NCBI RefSeq assembly: GCF_000403435.2
Contig: NZ_KE159708.1
Span: forward strand, 124,001 to 188,000
DNA length: 64,000 nucleotides
Source: Oscillibacter sp. 1-3
GTDB lineage: Bacteria > Bacillota > Clostridia > Oscillospirales > Oscillospiraceae
Reading direction: 5' to 3'
Part shown: positions 8,401-17,309 of the stretch, in pieces
How the letters are laid out: each line of letters starts with the position of its first letter
Position numbering within the stretch: position 1 is the first letter of the stretch
Made by a program: the position numbers and the translations under genes
Notes under the pieces: model-generated
The model's database searches: none
Told to the model about the DNA's origin: nothing
The model's input: only the letters and a program-made list of their open reading frames with translations

Positions 8401-9321
8401 ATGATCGTATACCGGGAGGCCGCCTCCCTGGCCAGAGACCTGGGCGTGGAGCTCAAAACCCTCTACGCCCTCAGCAACAGCCTGCCCGCCCACTACCGCA
8501 CAGTGGAGATCCCCAAGGCGGACGGCGGCGTCCGCCGCCTCACCGTGCCGGACGAGGCCCTGAAACGGGTCCAGCGGGCCATTTTGAACAATCTGCTGGT
8601 CCACATGCCCGTGTCCCCCTATGCCACGGCCTACCGCTACGGCGGCGGAGCCGTCTGCAATGCCGCCCGGCACGTGGGACGGCCCCAGGTCCTGCGGCTG
8701 GACATCCGCCATTTTTTTGACAGCGTCCGCTATTCCGCCGTGAAGGACGCCGTCTTTCCGCCGGAGATCTTCTCCGAGCCCCTGCGGGTGCTGCTGACCA
8801 TGCTGTGCTATTACCGGGACGCCCTGCCCCAGGGCGCGCCCACGTCTCCCGCCATTGTCAACATCCTGCTGCGGGACTTTGACCGGCGGGTTGGCGGCTG
8901 GTGCCGGGAGCGGGGCATCGTCTACACCCGCTACTGCGACGATCTGACCTTTTCCGGGGAGGATTTATCCGGTGTCCGGGCAGTGACGGAGGCGGAGCTG
9001 CGTGACTTGGGCTTTTTCCTCAACGAGCGAAAAACCCGTCTCCGTTCCGCCGGACAGCGGCAGACGGTGACGGGCCTGGTGGTGAATGAAAAGGTGCGTG
9101 TTCCCCGGGAGGAACGGCGGGCCATCCGGCAGGCGGTGTACTGCTGCCGCCGCTTCGGCTTGGAGGACCACCTGGCGAGGACTGGCGTCGGTTTGACGCC
9201 GGAGGCCTGCTTGAACCGGCTGCTGGGCCGGGTGGGGTATGTTCTGCAGGCAGACCCGGACTGCGCCTGGGCGCTGGAGGCGAGGCGGTGGCTGCTGGAG
9301 GAACGCCGCAGGAGGATTTAG
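8401..9321 (+). CDS. Retron reverse transcriptase
   Basis: The protein has 306 residues and all the retron RT landmarks. LRLDIRHFF has the first catalytic Asp (D101), QGAPTSP lies at 144-150, and RYCDDLTFSG holds the second and third catalytic residues at 178-181 (YCDD in place of the common YADD). The retron-specific NAxxH is present as NAARH (87-91), as is VTG (223-225). It would copy the msd part of the upstream RNA into msDNA. There is no fused effector domain after the thumb. Start from GAGAGGGGG at 8383-8391; an upstream in-frame ATG at 8326 lies inside the msd stem and is rejected. The TAG stop is also the TA end of a dispersed repeat. Confidence 0.92.
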   Translation: MIVYREAASLARDLGVELKTLYALSNSLPAHYRTVEIPKADGGVRRLTVPDEALKRVQRAILNNLLVHMPVSPYATAYRYGGGAVCNAARHVGRPQVLRLDIRHFFDSVRYSAVKDAVFPPEIFSEPLRVLLTMLCYYRDALPQGAPTSPAIVNILLRDFDRRVGGWCRERGIVYTRYCDDLTFSGEDLSGVRAVTEAELRDLGFFLNERKTRLRSAGQRQTVTGLVVNEKVRVPREERRAIRQAVYCCRRFGLEDHLARTGVGLTPEACLNRLLGRVGYVLQADPDCAWALEARRWLLEERRRRI

Positions 9322-9392
9322 GCTCTGTTTGAAAAATGGCAAAATGCGCAGAGCGGCGGATCTTTTTCCGCCGCTTATTAGACAAGACCTGG
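9319..9392. repeat. Shortened copy of dispersed repeat A at the RT stop codon
   Basis: The copy begins TAGGCTCTGTTTGAAAAATG and continues GCAAAATGCGCAG, then GGCGGATCTTTTTCCGCC. It ends ATTAGACAAGACCTGG, an eroded right terminus. Its first three bases are the TAG stop of the reverse transcriptase. Confidence 0.75.
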
Positions 9393-9400
9393 TGAGATGA

Positions 9401-9433
9401 AGAGCGGGACGGCGAAGCCGTCCCGCTCTTTTT
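9401..9433 (+). terminator. Terminator after the retron RT
   Basis: AGAGCGGGACGGC and GCCGTCCCGCTCT form a 13-bp stem with a GAA loop, followed by TTTT. Confidence 0.8.
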
Positions 9434-9536
9434 GCATTGTATCGGGAGCTTGGCTCTGGACACTGTCTGGAGCCATGGGGGCTTTGCCCCCGCACCCCCA
9501 CCGCCCTTTGAAAAGGGCGGCCCTAAACTTTGACTG

Positions 9537-12500
9537 TTATTTGCGGTACTCGTTCATGCGCCACACAATGGCGGACATCTGACCGCGGGTCAGGGTATTG
9601 CTGGGCCGGAAGGTGCTGGTACCGTTGGAGAAGTAGCCCTCCACAATGCCGGCGGCGTTCAGCGCCTGGACGTACACATCAGAGGTGTCCGTAAAGGGCT
9701 TCACGCTGGAGAGGTTGCTGGTGCTCAGCTTCAAGGCGCCGGCGGCCAGCTGGGCCACCTGCAGGCGGGTGATGGGCGCGGAGAGGTTCACGTTGCTGCG
9801 GGTGACGATGCCGTCCGCCTGGGCCTTGGACAGATAACCGCTGAACACGTTCGTGCCGGTGGGGGCCTGCTCGGAATAGCCCGCGGCCAGCATGATGAGC
9901 TTCAGCGCCGCGCCGTAAGTGACGGTGCTGTTGGGTTTGAAGCTGCCGTCGGTGTAGCCGGAGATGACGTTCTGGTCAGTCAGCTCCATGACGTACTTGT
10001 AGCACCAGGTGGAGCTGTTCACGTCCTTGAGGGTCTTGCGGTTGTTCAGCACACCCAGGGAGAAAGAGCCGGTGGCCAGGGCGTTTCCGTTGGCGTCCAG
10101 GGCCACGTAGGGGATCTCCACGGAGCCAGTGTAGCTGGCGGTGGGCACAAAGCGCAGCAGGCTCATCTGATTGGCGCCGGAGGCGTAGGTGTACATGGTG
10201 CGGGTGTCTGCTCGGTCCGTGCCGGTGCCGATATACACGGTGCCGGTGGTGGCGGCGGGCAGCTCCAGCAGCTGGATGCCGCTGAGAGCGGAGCCGGTGG
10301 CGCTGAGCACCGCGCTGTAAATGGAGCTGGCGGGGAAGCTCACCGCGGTGTTCTTGGGCGTGACACCGTAGACCTCAGACACCGCGGCGCGGCTGACGCT
10401 GATGAGAATGCTGCCGGTGACGCTGACGCCGCTGGTGCCGTAGGCGGTGAAGGGGATGCTGGCGCAGTAGCTGGTGCCGCTGGGCACGTAGGTCAGCTCC
10501 GTCAGAGCGTACTGGCTGGTGGAGGTGGGGCTGAGGTAGAAGCTCTGGCCGGCGTAGTTGGCGGAGGTGATCTGGGTGCGGCTGGTGGTGCCGTAGCTGC
10601 TGGCATTGTAGTAGTTGTAGTACAGGCTGCCGGCAGCGGGGACGCCGTTGAGGGTCACGTACTGGAGATTATAGGTGGGATAGGACTTGCGGAAATACCG
10701 GGCGATGTCGTTGGCGTTGATCTGGACATTGGTGCCGGTGATGGTGGCGTAGCGGATGCCGCCGGTGTAGCTGGAGGTGACGGCGGCGGCGCCGTCGGCC
10801 TTGATGACCACGGAGCCCTCCACGTACTCGTCGTCCCGCTCGCCGTAAGCGGTGAAGTTGAGGGTGATGGAGCCTTTGAAGCTGGAATTTGCCACAAAGG
10901 TCAGCTCATCCAGGTAGTAATCCTTTTTGCCCATGTCGTTCTTGTTGTAGAAGAACCGGGTGCCGCTCAGCTCGCTGCGGCTGAAGGAGGTCTGGTCGTT
11001 GGTGCCGTAGTCGCAGTACAGCGTGCCGTTGCTGAAGGCGGTGGAGCTGGGCCGCTCGAAGGACACGTAGCTGACGGTGCTGTTGTACTTCTTGCGGAAG
11101 TAGGTGTTGAAGTCGGTGCGCTTGAAGTCCACGGACTTGCCGGGAATCACCGTATAGGTGACGTCGCCGTCGCTGCCGCTCTCCGTAGAGCGGACGGCCA
11201 CCGTGCCGCTGACGGAGCGGCCCCTGGTGCCGTAGGCGGTGAAGTCCAGGATCACCGTGTCCTTAAAGCTGTTGTTGGCCGCAAAGGTCAGATTGCCGAT
11301 GCCGTAGTCCTTGCTGCCGGGGCTGTAGTAGAACTTGAAGTCGTCCAGATTGCTGCGGGTAAAGGACTTGGCGGAGTTGGTGCCGTAGTTGTGGTGCAGC
11401 GCGCCCTGGGAGAAGGCGTCGGAGTCGGGCTGGTCAAACTCCACATAGTCGAAGTCGTCGGAGGCATTGTCCTCGTAGTAGTTGCAGAAGTCCTTGGCCT
11501 TGAACTCCACGGTCTTGCCCGGGGCCACGTCGTAGTTGATGTCGCCGCCGCCGGCCACGCCGTCGCCGATGTTGATCACCAGGGTGCAGTTTTCATAGTC
11601 GCTGTTGCCGGTGTCGTAGTAGGCCTTGAAGGGAATGGAGATGCTGTCGCCCTCCTTGGCGTTGCTGTCCGCCTTGAAGGCCAGCAGATCCAGGTCGTAG
11701 TCGCCGTATCTGCGGGTATCGAAGTAAAATTTAGTGCCGTTGAGGGTGCTGCGGGTAAAGGTCTTGCTCCCCACCAGAAGCTGGCCCCGGAAGCTGTCAT
11801 AGCTGCTGGGGGCGGAGAACACCACGTGGGTGATGTCGGTGCGATTGTCGCCGAAGACCTTCTGGAAGGCGTCGTTGAAGTCCTTGGCGTTAAAGGTCTC
11901 CTGGCGGCCGGGCCTCACGTTGTAGGTCACGTCGCCCTTGGCGGTGCCGGTGATGGTGATCTCCACCGTGCCGGAGACATTGTTCCCGCTGCCGTAAGCC
12001 ACAAAGGAGAGCTTCAGGGTTCCGCTCTTGGCGTTGCTGTCCGCCTTGAAGGCGGTGGAATCCAGGGGGTAATCCCCGTCCTTGGAGTTGCTGTAATAGA
12101 ACTCGTCGTCGGAGAGGTTGCGCTGGGTGAAGGTACGGGAGCCGTTGGTCACCGCGCCGAAGTCGCTGTAATCGCTGGGGGCGGAGAACACCACATAGGA
12201 GAGGTTGGTGTCGCTTCCCGCCGCGGCCCGGTAGACATTGCGGAAATCGGTGGCGCTGAACGTCTTGGACCGGCCCGCCGCCACGGTGTACTCGATCTTG
12301 TTGGAGGTAGTAGTGCCGCCGATGGTGATGGTGCCGGAGATGGAGTTGCTCCTTGTGGCGTCATAGGCGGTATAGCCCAGGGAGTACCCACTGGCGGTGC
12401 CGGCCTTAAAAGTCATGGAGAGGAATCCGGTGTACTGATAGTCCGAATTCGTCACCACGGCGCGGCTCTGGGCGCTGTCGGAATACAGGGTGCCGTAGGT

Positions 12501-13682
12501 GCTGCTGGGCAGGGAGGAAAACCGCACATAGACGGGGGTCATGCCGTAGGAACTGGTGCAGCGGGTGTTGATCTGGTTCCAAAGGAGGCCGCCGATGTTG
12601 GTGGTGGCGGAAACCGAGGCAGCGGCGGCGGTGGCGGACACGCTGTAAATGGCATAGTAGTCCGTCGCTTTGGTTATGGCCTGGGTGGCCGGGCTGGCTA
12701 TGGAGGTGGCGCTGGTCCAGAGGGTGTTTCCGGGATTGGAGGTGACCCAGCCCTTGAAGACATAGCCGGTGCCCTTGGTGGGAGGGCTGGGGACGGTGGG
12801 ATAGCCGTTTTGGGCAACGGTCTGAGTGCTGACAACAGTGCTGCCGTTGTAGAAACGGACGGTAAAGGTATTGGCCGCCTTCACAACACCGCAAATACAG
12901 GTTGTATTGTTATTCAGCGTATAGCTGTGGGCGGATTCATCCATCCGGGTCTGACAGATGCTGCAAATATGCCAGTGCATGGTGTCGTTTTTCTGCCAAC
13001 TGCCGGGGGTGTGGACATGGCTGACAGTGGCACCGCATCCAATGCGGTCGCATTTGCCGTCTCCGTTTGCGTCTGTATGACCCAAAGCTTTGATGGCCTC
13101 TGTTTTGCCGACTTTGCGACATACGGCGCAGGTATAAGTTCTGGAACCATCATTGGTACAAGTGGCGGGGACCTCAGTAATGCTGGAATTATTGTAGGTG
13201 TGCTCAGCGAGCGGCAGGGGCTCTGTTTGGGGAGTACCGCAAGTCTCGCATACGCGCGTACGCTCACCTTTTTCGGTACAGGTCGCTTCTTTATTTGTCG
13301 TCCAATTGCCATACTTGTGCCCCAACGCATTGATTGGCCGGGTCTGCGTCTCATTGCAGCGAGAGCAGATTGCGGATTGAGAACCGGGGGTAGTACAATT
13401 CGCTTCTGTATCTGTTGTCCAGGAACCTATTTGATGGCCTAGAGACGGAAGAGATTCTGTTGTTGTTTCTGAGCAGTTAGAGACAGTACAGGTTCCGGTC
13501 CGCACACCGGCCTCTGTACAGGTTGCCTCTTTGGTAGTTGCCCAACTAAAGGAATGGGTATGTCCTTCCGGAGAGGTATTTTCGTCGTTTGGCTCATCCG
13601 CCAACGCCGCAGGCATCAAACTGACGATCATCACCAGCGTCAAAAGAAACGCCGGTATACGTTTTTTCCATAATCCATTCAT
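9537..13682 (-). CDS. Giant secreted SLH-domain surface protein
   Basis: The protein has 1381 residues. A signal peptide (KKRIPAFLLTLVMIVSLMPAALA) is followed by about four Cys-rich repeats with C-x2-C pairs (ETCGTPQTEPL type), then an InlB/Flg_new-type beta repeat around NGYPTVPSPPTKGTGYVFKG. Seven units of about 125 residues follow, each with a DF-x-x-x-F motif, an FxxPSS segment and an AYG ending. Three C-terminal SLH modules bind the pyruvylated cell-wall polymer in this family. It is exported and anchored to the cell surface; ligand and function are unknown. The start at 13682 is chosen because GGAGGG lies 6 bp before it; the first ATG of the frame lies within that Shine-Dalgarno site. 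Confidence 0.85.
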   Translation of the reverse strand: MNGLWKKRIPAFLLTLVMIVSLMPAALADEPNDENTSPEGHTHSFSWATTKEATCTEAGVRTGTCTVSNCSETTTESLPSLGHQIGSWTTDTEANCTTPGSQSAICSRCNETQTRPINALGHKYGNWTTNKEATCTEKGERTRVCETCGTPQTEPLPLAEHTYNNSSITEVPATCTNDGSRTYTCAVCRKVGKTEAIKALGHTDANGDGKCDRIGCGATVSHVHTPGSWQKNDTMHWHICSICQTRMDESAHSYTLNNNTTCICGVVKAANTFTVRFYNGSTVVSTQTVAQNGYPTVPSPPTKGTGYVFKGWVTSNPGNTLWTSATSIASPATQAITKATDYYAIYSVSATAAAASVSATTNIGGLLWNQINTRCTSSYGMTPVYVRFSSLPSSTYGTLYSDSAQSRAVVTNSDYQYTGFLSMTFKAGTASGYSLGYTAYDATRSNSISGTITIGGTTTSNKIEYTVAAGRSKTFSATDFRNVYRAAAGSDTNLSYVVFSAPSDYSDFGAVTNGSRTFTQRNLSDDEFYYSNSKDGDYPLDSTAFKADSNAKSGTLKLSFVAYGSGNNVSGTVEITITGTAKGDVTYNVRPGRQETFNAKDFNDAFQKVFGDNRTDITHVVFSAPSSYDSFRGQLLVGSKTFTRSTLNGTKFYFDTRRYGDYDLDLLAFKADSNAKEGDSISIPFKAYYDTGNSDYENCTLVINIGDGVAGGGDINYDVAPGKTVEFKAKDFCNYYEDNASDDFDYVEFDQPDSDAFSQGALHHNYGTNSAKSFTRSNLDDFKFYYSPGSKDYGIGNLTFAANNSFKDTVILDFTAYGTRGRSVSGTVAVRSTESGSDGDVTYTVIPGKSVDFKRTDFNTYFRKKYNSTVSYVSFERPSSTAFSNGTLYCDYGTNDQTSFSRSELSGTRFFYNKNDMGKKDYYLDELTFVANSSFKGSITLNFTAYGERDDEYVEGSVVIKADGAAAVTSSYTGGIRYATITGTNVQINANDIARYFRKSYPTYNLQYVTLNGVPAAGSLYYNYYNASSYGTTSRTQITSANYAGQSFYLSPTSTSQYALTELTYVPSGTSYCASIPFTAYGTSGVSVTGSILISVSRAAVSEVYGVTPKNTAVSFPASSIYSAVLSATGSALSGIQLLELPAATTGTVYIGTGTDRADTRTMYTYASGANQMSLLRFVPTASYTGSVEIPYVALDANGNALATGSFSLGVLNNRKTLKDVNSSTWCYKYVMELTDQNVISGYTDGSFKPNSTVTYGAALKLIMLAAGYSEQAPTGTNVFSGYLSKAQADGIVTRSNVNLSAPITRLQVAQLAAGALKLSTSNLSSVKPFTDTSDVYVQALNAAGIVEGYFSNGTSTFRPSNTLTRGQMSAIVWRMNEYRK

Positions 13683-14482
13683 AAAGAATCCCTCCATAAA
13701 ATGTCGGATCGCGGGTACTTACAGGTTACATAATATACCTCTCTAAAAGATAGCTGAAACCGCCCTTAAAATCATGAACAAATTATGAACAACCTGCAAC
13801 ATTTTCGTATCAGATCGGTAACAATCTGGTGAAAACCGTCAGGCCCCAGCGGGTCCCGCCCCGTCGGAGCCTGGCCTGGTAAATATTTCAATTTCTCGGC
13901 GCAGGCAAAAATCGGTGATGGTTGGGAGGTGCGGAGGCAATCGGGGGAACGGGCCGGGTCAGAGCCCGGCCCCTACAGGGTGTTCCGCAGGAAGTGCAGG
14001 GGGAGTTGGGGGGGATGGCCCGGTCAGGGGACCGGGCCCCACAAGTCTTCTGCGAAAGTGCTGGAGATTGAGAGAAGATGACCAGCAGAGGGCTGCTGGC
14101 CCCGCAGTTCTGCTGCAAGAAGGCCGGTAGAATAGGGCACCATCTCACATGGACCCAGCCAGGCGCGAAGCGCGGGAAGAGAAGAACATCCCTGCGTCCA
14201 CGCATCAAGCCTGCTGACCGCCTTCAATTAAAGCGAAACACTCCCGCGAGCGCCAAAAAGTCTTTTTCTCTTTTGGACCGTGCACGGCCCGTTTTCTCTT
14301 TTTCTGCGCGCAGAAAAAGAGAAAATGGGGGGTGCATCTGCCCAGCCATCATCATGGCAAAAATCCCCCCGCCCGCAAGGGCGAGCAAAACCTCCCCCTC
14401 TCGAAAAGGTTTCCCTTTACAAATAAATCTTCCTCCTATATAATACTATGGCTAATGAAATTGGAAGAAACGGAGAAACGCT
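13683..14482. other. 800-bp intergenic region with palindromic repeats
   Basis: No gene was seen. It contains two copies of the GC-rich hairpin repeat C (GGGCCGGGTCAGAGCCCGGCCC near 13951-13972 in two pieces, and GGCCCGGTCAGGGGACCGGG near 14017-14038). A perfect 34-bp palindrome lies at 14292-14325. The prfB ribosome-binding site is a weak GGAGAAA close to 14483. Confidence 0.55.
14292..14325. repeat. Perfect 34-bp palindrome
   Basis: The left half TTTTCTCTTTTTCTGCG is followed directly by its exact reverse complement. TGCAC outside the left arm also matches GTGCA outside the right arm. It could be a cruciform, a terminator remnant or a mobile-repeat core. Confidence 0.8.
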
Positions 14483-15607
14483 ATGGCTTTGATCGAATAC
14501 GACGCCTATAAACAAAAACTCCGGGACCTGCGCCCCGAGCTGGACAAGCTCTCCGCCGCCCTGGACATCGACAGCGCCCGACAGGAGGCCGCGCGGCTGG
14601 AGGACGAGACCGCCCAGGACGGCTTCTGGAACGACCTGGAGCGCTCCCAGAAGGTGCAGCAGCGCCTCAAGCAGCTCCAGAACAAGGTCACAAAGCAGGA
14701 AAAGCTCCTCACTGCCTGGGAGGACCTGACCGCCCTTTGCGAAATGGGCCAGGAGGCCGAGGACGAGGAGATCCTGGAGGAGCTCAAGGGAGAGTGCGCC
14801 GCCCTGGAGCGCCAGGTGGAGGAGACCCGCATGACCACCCTCCTCTCCGGGGAGTACGATAACTCCAACGCCATTTTGCAGTTCCACGCCGGCGCCGGCG
14901 GCACCGAGGCCCAGGACTGGGCCCAGATGCTCTACCGCATGTACACCCGCTGGGTGGAGCGCCACGGCTTCACCTACAAAATTCTGGACTACGAGGACGG
15001 CGACGAGGCGGGCATCAAGTCCGCCGCCATCTCCATCGAGGGTGAGAACGCCTACGGCCTTTTGAAGAGCGAAAACGGCGTCCACCGCCTGGTGCGGGTC
15101 TCCCCCTTTGACGCCAACGCCCGCCGCCAGACCTCCTTCGCCGCCGTGGAGGTCATGCCGGAGATCGAGAACGACGAGACCATCGAGATCCGGGAGGAGG
15201 ACATCGAGATGCAGGTCTACCGGGCCAGCGGCGCCGGCGGCCAGCACGTCAACAAGACCTCCTCCGCCGTGCGGCTGATCCACAAGCCCACGGGCATTGT
15301 GGTCGCCAGCCAGCAGGAGCGGAGCCAGTTCCAGAACAAGGACAACTGCATGAAGATGCTCCGGGCAAAGCTCCTGGAGCTGAAAGCCCAGCAGCACGCG
15401 GAGAAGATTTCCGACATCAAGGGCGTGCAGATGAAGATCGAGTGGGGCAGCCAGATCCGCTCCTATGTGTTCATGCCTTACCAGATGGTAAAGGATACCC
15501 GCACAGGCTATGAGACCGGCGGCATCGACGCCGTGATGGACGGGGACCTGGACGGATTTTTGAATGCCTATCTGACTCAGCTGGCAACCGGGGAGCTGAA
15601 AAAGTAA
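14483..15607 (+). CDS. prfB: Peptide chain release factor 2
   Basis: The protein has 374 residues. It carries the GGQ peptidyl-tRNA hydrolysis motif (GAGGQHVNKT) and the RF2 tripeptide anticodon SPF (VSPFDANARR), which reads UGA and UAA. It acts on the ribosome to release finished proteins at stop codons. Unlike many bacterial prfB genes, the frame is continuous from ATG to stop with no internal UGA and +1 frameshift site in the first 30 codons, so the usual autoregulation appears to be absent. It is monocistronic, with a terminator about 140 bp downstream. Confidence 0.96.
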   Translation: MALIEYDAYKQKLRDLRPELDKLSAALDIDSARQEAARLEDETAQDGFWNDLERSQKVQQRLKQLQNKVTKQEKLLTAWEDLTALCEMGQEAEDEEILEELKGECAALERQVEETRMTTLLSGEYDNSNAILQFHAGAGGTEAQDWAQMLYRMYTRWVERHGFTYKILDYEDGDEAGIKSAAISIEGENAYGLLKSENGVHRLVRVSPFDANARRQTSFAAVEVMPEIENDETIEIREEDIEMQVYRASGAGGQHVNKTSSAVRLIHKPTGIVVASQQERSQFQNKDNCMKMLRAKLLELKAQQHAEKISDIKGVQMKIEWGSQIRSYVFMPYQMVKDTRTGYETGGIDAVMDGDLDGFLNAYLTQLATGELKK

Positions 15608-15632
15608 TCCTGATGCCGGATGGTTGAGGGGG

Positions 15633-15660
15633 GATGGCCCGCACCCCTGTGCGGGCCATC
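15633..15660. repeat. GC-rich hairpin repeat C
   Basis: GATGGCCCGCAC and GTGCGGGCCATC form a 12-bp perfect stem around CCCT. Near-identical sequence occurs at 39655-39682 and 39953-39980, with variants at 13946, 14014, 26034 and 54637. Confidence 0.75.
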
Positions 15661-15751
15661 CCTCCCCATCTTCCCAATCTTTCCATTTCCTACATTCCCC
15701 CCATTCCCCCAAGCTTCCACGGTACAGCCCCCCTCTCGAGCCTTTAATAGG

Positions 15752-15779
15752 CGCGGCTGAAAGAGCCGCGTCCTTTTTC
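15752..15779 (+). terminator. Terminator of prfB
   Basis: CGCGGCT pairs with AGCCGCG around GAAAG, followed by TCCTTTTTC. Confidence 0.65.
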
Positions 15780-15814
15780 AGTGAACCCCTGTGTATACAG
15801 AAAGGACTGCAAAG

Positions 15815-17194
15815 ATGAAAAATAACCCTCAGCAATCAACCCAAGAGAATAAGATGGGCGTGATGCCCATCGGTCCGCTGCTGGCCGGCATGGCGGTGCC
15901 TATGATGATCTCCATGCTGGTCCAGGCCCTCTATAATGTGGTGGACAGCATTTTCGTGGCCCGGCTGAGCCAGGACGCCCTGAACGCCGTCTCTCTGGCA
16001 TTCCCTCTGCAAAACCTGATGATCGCCGTGGGCGGCGGCACTGGTGTGGGCATGAACGCCCTTCTCTCCCGCTCCCTGGGGGAGAAGGACCAGGACCAGG
16101 CCGACCGGGCCGCCAATACCGGTATCTTTATCTTTTTCCTCAGCGCCATCATCTTCGGCGTCTGCGGTGTCCTGCTGGCCCGCCCCTTTTTCCTGGCCCA
16201 GACGGACATCGCCTCCATTGTGGACTACGGCACGGACTACGCCCGCATCTGCCTGGGGCTGTCCATCGGTATTTTCAGCCAGTTCTGCTTTGAGCGGCTG
16301 CTCCAGTCCACGGGGCGGACGGTATTCTCCATGGTTACACAGCTGATCGGCGCAGTAATCAACATCGTCATGGACCCCATTTTGATCTTCGGCCTCTTTG
16401 GCTTTCCCCGCATGGAGGTGGCAGGAGCCGCCGCCGCCACGGTGCTGGGCCAGATCGTCGCCGCCTGCATCGGCCTTATCATCAATTTGCGGTACAACAA
16501 GGACATCCATATCCGCGTCAAGGACATCCGCCCGGACCGGGCCATCGTCCGGGAGATCTACCGGGTGGGAGTGCCCTCTATCGTGATGCAGTCCATCGGC
16601 TCCATCATGGTCTTTGGCATGAACAAGATCCTGATGGGCTTCACCGACACCGCCACTGCCGTCTTCGGAGCCTATTTCAAGCTCCAGAGCTTCATTTTCA
16701 TGCCCGTGTTCGGCCTGAACAACGGCATGGTGCCCATCATCTCCTACAACTACGGCGCCGCCCGGCTGGACCGGGTGAAGCGGACCTTCCAGCTCACCGC
16801 CGTCACCGCCACGGTAATCATGTGCCTGGGCTGCGCGGCCTTTAACCTGATCCCGGAGACCCTGCTGGGCTTTTTCAGCCCCTCGGCAGAGATGCTGGAC
16901 ATTGGCACGGTGGCCCTGCGGGTCATCAGCTACTCCTTCTTGCTGGCGGGCTTCGACATCATCGCCGGCTCCGTCTGCCAGGCCATCGGAAACCCGATAT
17001 ATACGCTGATCTGCTCCGTCTGCCGCCAGCTGGTGGCGCTGCTGCCGGCGGCGTGGCTTCTGGCCCGGACGGGGGTGCTGGATCTGGTGTGGTTCTGCTT
17101 CCCCATCTCGGAGGTGGTCTCCCTGGTGCTGAGCATCATCTTCCTGCGGCGCACCATGCGGCGGGTGGAGGCGCAGATCGGAACGGCGGACTGA
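15815..17194 (+). CDS. MATE family efflux transporter
   Basis: The protein has 459 residues and about 12 hydrophobic segments in two similar halves, the MATE fold. The N-terminus contains PIGPLLAGMAVPMMISMLV followed by the family's YNVVDSIFVARL segment. MATE proteins export cationic drugs or metabolites using a sodium or proton gradient; the substrate cannot be told from sequence. Start from AGAAAGGA eight bases before 15815; an upstream ATG at 15791 has no ribosome-binding site. Confidence 0.9.
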   Translation: MKNNPQQSTQENKMGVMPIGPLLAGMAVPMMISMLVQALYNVVDSIFVARLSQDALNAVSLAFPLQNLMIAVGGGTGVGMNALLSRSLGEKDQDQADRAANTGIFIFFLSAIIFGVCGVLLARPFFLAQTDIASIVDYGTDYARICLGLSIGIFSQFCFERLLQSTGRTVFSMVTQLIGAVINIVMDPILIFGLFGFPRMEVAGAAAATVLGQIVAACIGLIINLRYNKDIHIRVKDIRPDRAIVREIYRVGVPSIVMQSIGSIMVFGMNKILMGFTDTATAVFGAYFKLQSFIFMPVFGLNNGMVPIISYNYGAARLDRVKRTFQLTAVTATVIMCLGCAAFNLIPETLLGFFSPSAEMLDIGTVALRVISYSFLLAGFDIIAGSVCQAIGNPIYTLICSVCRQLVALLPAAWLLARTGVLDLVWFCFPISEVVSLVLSIIFLRRTMRRVEAQIGTAD

Positions 17195-17267
17195 AAATCT
17201 CCCCAAGTCAGCGGCCCGCGGAGTCGTGTCCCGATTCGGACAGAAATTCGACTGTTCTATATTGACT

Positions 17268-17309
17268 GAATAAAAGCGCCGTCTCCGGCTGGAGACGGCG
17301 CTTTTATTC
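17268..17309. terminator. Bidirectional terminator between the MATE gene and metA
   Basis: GAATAAAAGCGCCGTCTCC and GGAGACGGCGCTTTTATTC form a 19-bp perfect stem with a GGCT loop. A and T tracts on both sides suit termination of both convergent genes. Confidence 0.85.

Noticed and set aside
11391-13442. 683-codon plus-strand frame inside the first SLH gene
   Set aside because: Antisense shadow of repeated Thr/Ser/Asp codons; no start signal and no domain.
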